This document shows, one piece after another, positions 61,234 through 64,000 of a stretch of 64,000 nucleotides of DNA. The stretch spans positions 224,703-288,702 of the forward strand of contig NZ_JAHKNI010000002.1 of the NCBI RefSeq assembly GCF_018860155.1, given 5' to 3'. Each line of letters opens with the position of its first letter. The stretch's first letter is position 1. The translations under genes and the position numbers were made by a program. The notes below the pieces were generated by a model, which saw only the letters and a list, made by a program, of their open reading frames with translations, searched no databases and had not been told where the DNA came from. The DNA is from Nocardia albiluteola (GTDB lineage: Bacteria > Actinomycetota > Actinomycetes > Mycobacteriales > Mycobacteriaceae).

Positions 61234-61716
61234 GTGCCGACGTACGAGTGCTACAACCATCGAGGTCAGGTCGACGCCGCCGCCAAGGCGCAGCTCGCCG
61301 CGGGGATTGCGCGGATCCACCACGAAGTCACCGGAGCTCCGATCGCGTTGATTCAGTGCGTATTTCACACTCTCGATCCGGACGATCATTTCATCGGCGG
61401 ACAATCGGCCCCCGCCCACGGGGTGTGGGTGTATGGGCACATTCGCAGCAAGCGGACGGGTGATCGCAATAAACGCATCGCGGCCGGAATCACCGATCTC
61501 CTCACCCGAGCGCTGCACATCCCCTCATCGGCGGTGTGGGTGTATCTGAATGAGCTTTTCCACGGCGACATGGTCGAATTCGGCCGCGCTCTGCCCGAAC
61601 CGGGAGCTGAGCGAAGCTGGTTCGAAAACCTCCCGCCGGAGGTGCACGATTGCCTCGTCGTGCCGGACCACAACACCGGCTCCGGCGATCCGGGACCGGG
61701 AACAACCGGGGGGTAG
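61234..61716 (+). CDS. tautomerase superfamily protein, cis-CaaD / Cg10062-like
   Basis: 160 residues. After Met removal the protein starts PTYECYN, exposing the catalytic N-terminal proline. Counting from that Pro, residues known to be catalytic in cis-3-chloroacrylic acid dehalogenase all fall in register: Pro1, His28, Arg70, Arg73, Tyr103, Glu114. The WVYLNELFHGDMVEFGRALP and SWFENLPPEV segments are also typical of cis-CaaD and its C. glutamicum homologue Cg10062. The activity could be dehalogenation, or hydration/decarboxylation of a 3-carbon acetylenic or acrylic acid. AGAGGAAA 5-8 bases upstream supports GTG 61234; third gene of the TetR-linked operon. Confidence 0.85.
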   Translation: MPTYECYNHRGQVDAAAKAQLAAGIARIHHEVTGAPIALIQCVFHTLDPDDHFIGGQSAPAHGVWVYGHIRSKRTGDRNKRIAAGITDLLTRALHIPSSAVWVYLNELFHGDMVEFGRALPEPGAERSWFENLPPEVHDCLVVPDHNTGSGDPGPGTTGG

Positions 61717-61743
61717 TCCCCTCTCCCGATCTCCGTGACGGGA

Positions 61744-63522
61744 TCACAACCAGGACGGATCCAGGTCCAAGGTGGTGCGGTCGAGGCTGTCGAGTAGATC
61801 GAAAAGCGGTGTGGTGCGCGGTAATTCCCAGCGGTAGAAGTATCGGGCCGCGGCGCGCTTGCCGTGGTGGAAGGCGGTGTCGTGGCCGTGTGCGGCGATC
61901 GCCTGCTCGAGCCAGATCCAGGCCAGCACGACGTGGCCGAACGCCTCCAGATACGCCGCCGAATTGGCCAGCGCCGTCTCCGGATCCATGCCCTTCCAGA
62001 GCAGGGCGGTGCTGGTGGCGATGCGACCGGTGGCCCGGGCCAGATCGTCGCCGAAGTTGCCGAGTTCGGCGTCGCCGGTGGCTCCGGCCGCCGCGACCGT
62101 CTCGCCGATGGTGTCCAGCAGCAGCGAGAGCGCGGCCCCGTTCTCGGCGGTGACCGCCCGGCCGAGCAGATCCAGACTCTGAATGCCGTGTGTGCCTTCG
62201 TGAATCGGGTTCAGGCGGTTGTCCCGGTAGTGCTGTTCGACGTCGTAGTCGCGGGTGTAGCCCGCGCCACCGTGCACCTGGATGGCCAGGTCGTTGGCCG
62301 CCAGGCACCACTGGCTGGGCCAGCTCTTGGCGATCGGGGTCAGCACGCGTAGCAGCGTTTCCGCACGGGTGCGCTCGGATTCGGTTGTGGCGCTGCGCCG
62401 ATCGTCGATGAGGGTGGCGCAGTACAGCTGCAGCGCCAGCGAGCCCTCGACATAGGACTTCTGCGCCAACAGCATTCGCCGCACGTCGGGGTGGTCCGCG
62501 ATCGGCACCTGCGGGCCGCCCTTGACGCCGATCGGTCTGCCCTGGGGACGGGCGCGGGCGTAGTCCAGCGCCTTGAGGTAGCCGGTGTAACCCATCGCGG
62601 TCGCGGCGAGCCCGATGCCCAGGCGCGCCTCGTTCATCATGTGGAACATGTAGGCCAGCCCCTGATTCGGCTCGCCGACCAGGTAGCCCACGGCCCCGGG
62701 CCTGCCGCCGGGAGTGAACGCGCCGTCGCCGAAGACCGGCGCGGTGTTGACCGTACCGCGCCAGCCCATCTTGTGGTTGATGCCCGCCAGCACGACGTCG
62801 TTGTGTTCTTGGCCCGCAAGGTATTTCGGCACGATGAACAGCGAGATGCCGCGCGTGCCCCCGGGTCCGCCCGGAATCTTGGCCAGTACCAGGTGGACGA
62901 TGTTCTCCGAGAGTTCGTGATCGCCGCCGGAGATCCACATCTTGCGGCCGAACAGCCGGTAGGTGCCGTCGTCCTGGGGTTCGGCGCGGGTGGTGATGTC
63001 CGCGAGGTTCGAGCCCGCCTGCGGCTCGGACAGCGCCATGGTGCCGAAGTAGCGGCCCTCCACCATCGGCAGCACGAACTGCTCGATCTGCTCGTCCGAG
63101 GCGTGGGCGGCGAGCAGGTTCGCATTGCCCATGGTGAGCATCGGATAGCTGGTGGTGGCGGCGTTCGCGGCGTAGAACCACGCCATGCACGCGGTGAAGA
63201 TCGTGTGCGGCAGTTGCATGCCGCCCACCCGCTCGCTCATCGCCGCACCGATCAGGCCCGCCTCGGCGAACGCGTCCAGGGCCTGCTTCACCTCGGGCAG
63301 GATGTGCACCTTCTCGCCGTCGAAGGTGGGCTCGTGCAGGTCGCTCGCGCGGTTGTGGGGGGCGAAATACCGCGTCGCGAGCTCTCGCGACAGGTCCAGC
63401 ACCTGGTCGAAGGTCTCCCGGGAATGCTCGGAGTACAGTTCTCGCTCGGTCAGCCGCGCGGTGTCCAGCCAGTCGTAGAGCAGGAACTCGAGGTCGCGCG
63501 CGGACATGATGAGCGAATCCAT
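61744..63522 (-). CDS. long acyl-CoA dehydrogenase
   Basis: 592-residue FAD acyl-CoA dehydrogenase of the long FadE5-like form, with an extra C-terminal domain. The N-terminal helical domain holds FAEAGLIGAAMSERVGG. The FAD/substrate strand region reads YFGTMALSEPQAGSNLADI and KMWISGGDHEL, and DLAIQVHGGAGYTRDYDVEQ and RLNPIHEGTHGIQSLDLLGR carry the catalytic glutamate. The C-terminal 130 residues match the Acyl-CoA_dh_C-type extension. AGGAGGG 8 bases upstream fixes ATG 63522. Convergent with the tautomerase operon (27-base gap). Role in fatty acid or cholesterol side-chain oxidation cannot be decided. Confidence 0.93.
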   Translation of the reverse strand: MDSLIMSARDLEFLLYDWLDTARLTERELYSEHSRETFDQVLDLSRELATRYFAPHNRASDLHEPTFDGEKVHILPEVKQALDAFAEAGLIGAAMSERVGGMQLPHTIFTACMAWFYAANAATTSYPMLTMGNANLLAAHASDEQIEQFVLPMVEGRYFGTMALSEPQAGSNLADITTRAEPQDDGTYRLFGRKMWISGGDHELSENIVHLVLAKIPGGPGGTRGISLFIVPKYLAGQEHNDVVLAGINHKMGWRGTVNTAPVFGDGAFTPGGRPGAVGYLVGEPNQGLAYMFHMMNEARLGIGLAATAMGYTGYLKALDYARARPQGRPIGVKGGPQVPIADHPDVRRMLLAQKSYVEGSLALQLYCATLIDDRRSATTESERTRAETLLRVLTPIAKSWPSQWCLAANDLAIQVHGGAGYTRDYDVEQHYRDNRLNPIHEGTHGIQSLDLLGRAVTAENGAALSLLLDTIGETVAAAGATGDAELGNFGDDLARATGRIATSTALLWKGMDPETALANSAAYLEAFGHVVLAWIWLEQAIAAHGHDTAFHHGKRAAARYFYRWELPRTTPLFDLLDSLDRTTLDLDPSWL

Positions 63523-63697
63523 ATGTCCACCCTCCTGATCCGCGGCCCCGCGCGCAAGCCGTGATTCCCGGCGGCCGGCAGCGTATCGAACCGGCTCGTC
63601 GCCCGAAGTGGACCCTTCGGTTGGTTTCGGGGATTCGACTGGCATCATCTAATGGTCAGATGTGGTACCGATCTTTGATTTCGAGAGAGGAACTCGC

Positions 63698-63925
63698 ATG
63701 CGATTTGTCAAGACAGGTGTCTTAGCTATTGCGCTGACCGGGGCGTCCATCATCGGGGCCGGTGCTGCGCATGCCGACCAGAGCATCACGGTGAGCGCCA
63801 ATATGCTGCACTGCGCGACAACGGCCGGCATCAATGCATCCACGCTGACGCACGCCAAAGTCGGTGACAAGATCACTGTCTCCGATGCGACCTACTCCCA
63901 GCTGAAAGCGCACAGCTGCCTGTAA
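63698..63925 (+). CDS. small secreted protein
   Basis: 75-residue exported protein: signal peptide about 1-27 (MRFVKTGVLAIALTGASIIG, then AGAAHA-DQ), mature part about 48 residues with two cysteines (MLHCATTAG and the C-terminal SCL) that can form a disulfide. No family recognised; similar tiny secreted proteins are common in Nocardia. GAGAGGAA upstream supports ATG 63698; an in-frame upstream start at 63662 would add residues ahead of a normal signal peptide. Confidence 0.75.
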   Translation: MRFVKTGVLAIALTGASIIGAGAAHADQSITVSANMLHCATTAGINASTLTHAKVGDKITVSDATYSQLKAHSCL

Positions 63926-63962
63926 CCGGTTCCCGCGGTCGTGCGGGGCCGGCCCCGGCACG

Positions 63963-63989
63963 GCCACCCCACCCGCACGCGGGGGTGGC
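63963..63989 (+). terminator. hairpin after the small secreted protein gene
   Basis: GCCACCCC (63963-63970) pairs with GGGGTGGC (63982-63989), 11-base loop, 37 bases after the stop. Confidence 0.65.
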
Positions 63990-64000
63990 GGCGCGGTGAG

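Overview
The window is very GC-rich actinobacterial DNA with dense, mostly short-spaced genes, many ATGA/GTGA stop-start overlaps and no sign of phage, insertion sequence, CRISPR or tRNA. Gene content points to the Mycobacteriales and best to Nocardia or a close relative. Several blocks match the backbone of the Mycobacterium tuberculosis Rv0881-Rv0909 region: citA, serC, sepH, a DUF2537 protein, a SpoU methyltransferase, prrA/prrB, accD3, echA6, an Rv0906-type metallo-hydrolase and an Rv0909-type antitoxin-like protein, with ligD further on. Mycobacterial relationships are from memory of those families, not from a search.

Layout. 1-14.6 kb: left-truncated MFS exporter, pdxH, citrate synthase citA, a membrane protein, a lipoprotein polysaccharide deacetylase, serC, the division protein gene sepH, a SPOUT methyltransferase, an FKBP isomerase, the PrrA/PrrB two-component system and a small hemophore-type secreted protein. 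14.6-22.6 kb: prpE (propionyl-CoA synthetase) and a complete conservon (sensor kinase, roadblock/LC7, DUF742, small GTPase). The kinase carries a C-terminal tail of about 40 GLPQR-type repeats. 22.8-33.7 kb: accD3, an aldo/keto reductase, a flavoprotein monooxygenase, echA6, a metallo-beta-lactamase-fold enzyme, the alanine-rich antitoxin-like protein, ligD, thpR and an isochorismatase-family hydrolase. 34-41.3 kb: secreted lipase, GNAT enzyme, a NarL-type two-component pair beside a two-gene ABC transporter, and a lytic transglycosylase. 41.5-43.7 kb: an isolated secY paralogue followed by a response-regulator-like protein that begins with a signal-peptide-like segment. 43.7-47.9 kb: an ECF transporter (EcfT plus a membrane-ATPase-ATPase fusion) and a luciferase-like oxidoreductase.

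48-64 kb is more accessory: a low-GC orphan gene, a chrB/MFS pair, a nickel/cobalt module (nmtR and a P1B-4 ATPase divergent around a clear operator), a MarR gene and an ABM-domain gene sharing an operator, a Baeyer-Villiger-type monooxygenase divergent from an AraC regulator, a CpdA-type phosphodiesterase, a pseudouridine synthase, and a TetR-controlled SDR / luciferase-like oxidoreductase / cis-CaaD-like tautomerase operon. A long acyl-CoA dehydrogenase and a small secreted protein follow.

A recurring feature is a TANNNT -10 hexamer ending 6-8 bases before the start codon, which predicts leaderless transcripts for about a dozen genes and helped choose starts. The best candidates for undescribed biology are the GLPQR-repeat conservon kinase, the signal-peptide-bearing receiver protein next to the second SecY, and the TetR operon with a tautomerase carrying all six cis-CaaD catalytic residues.
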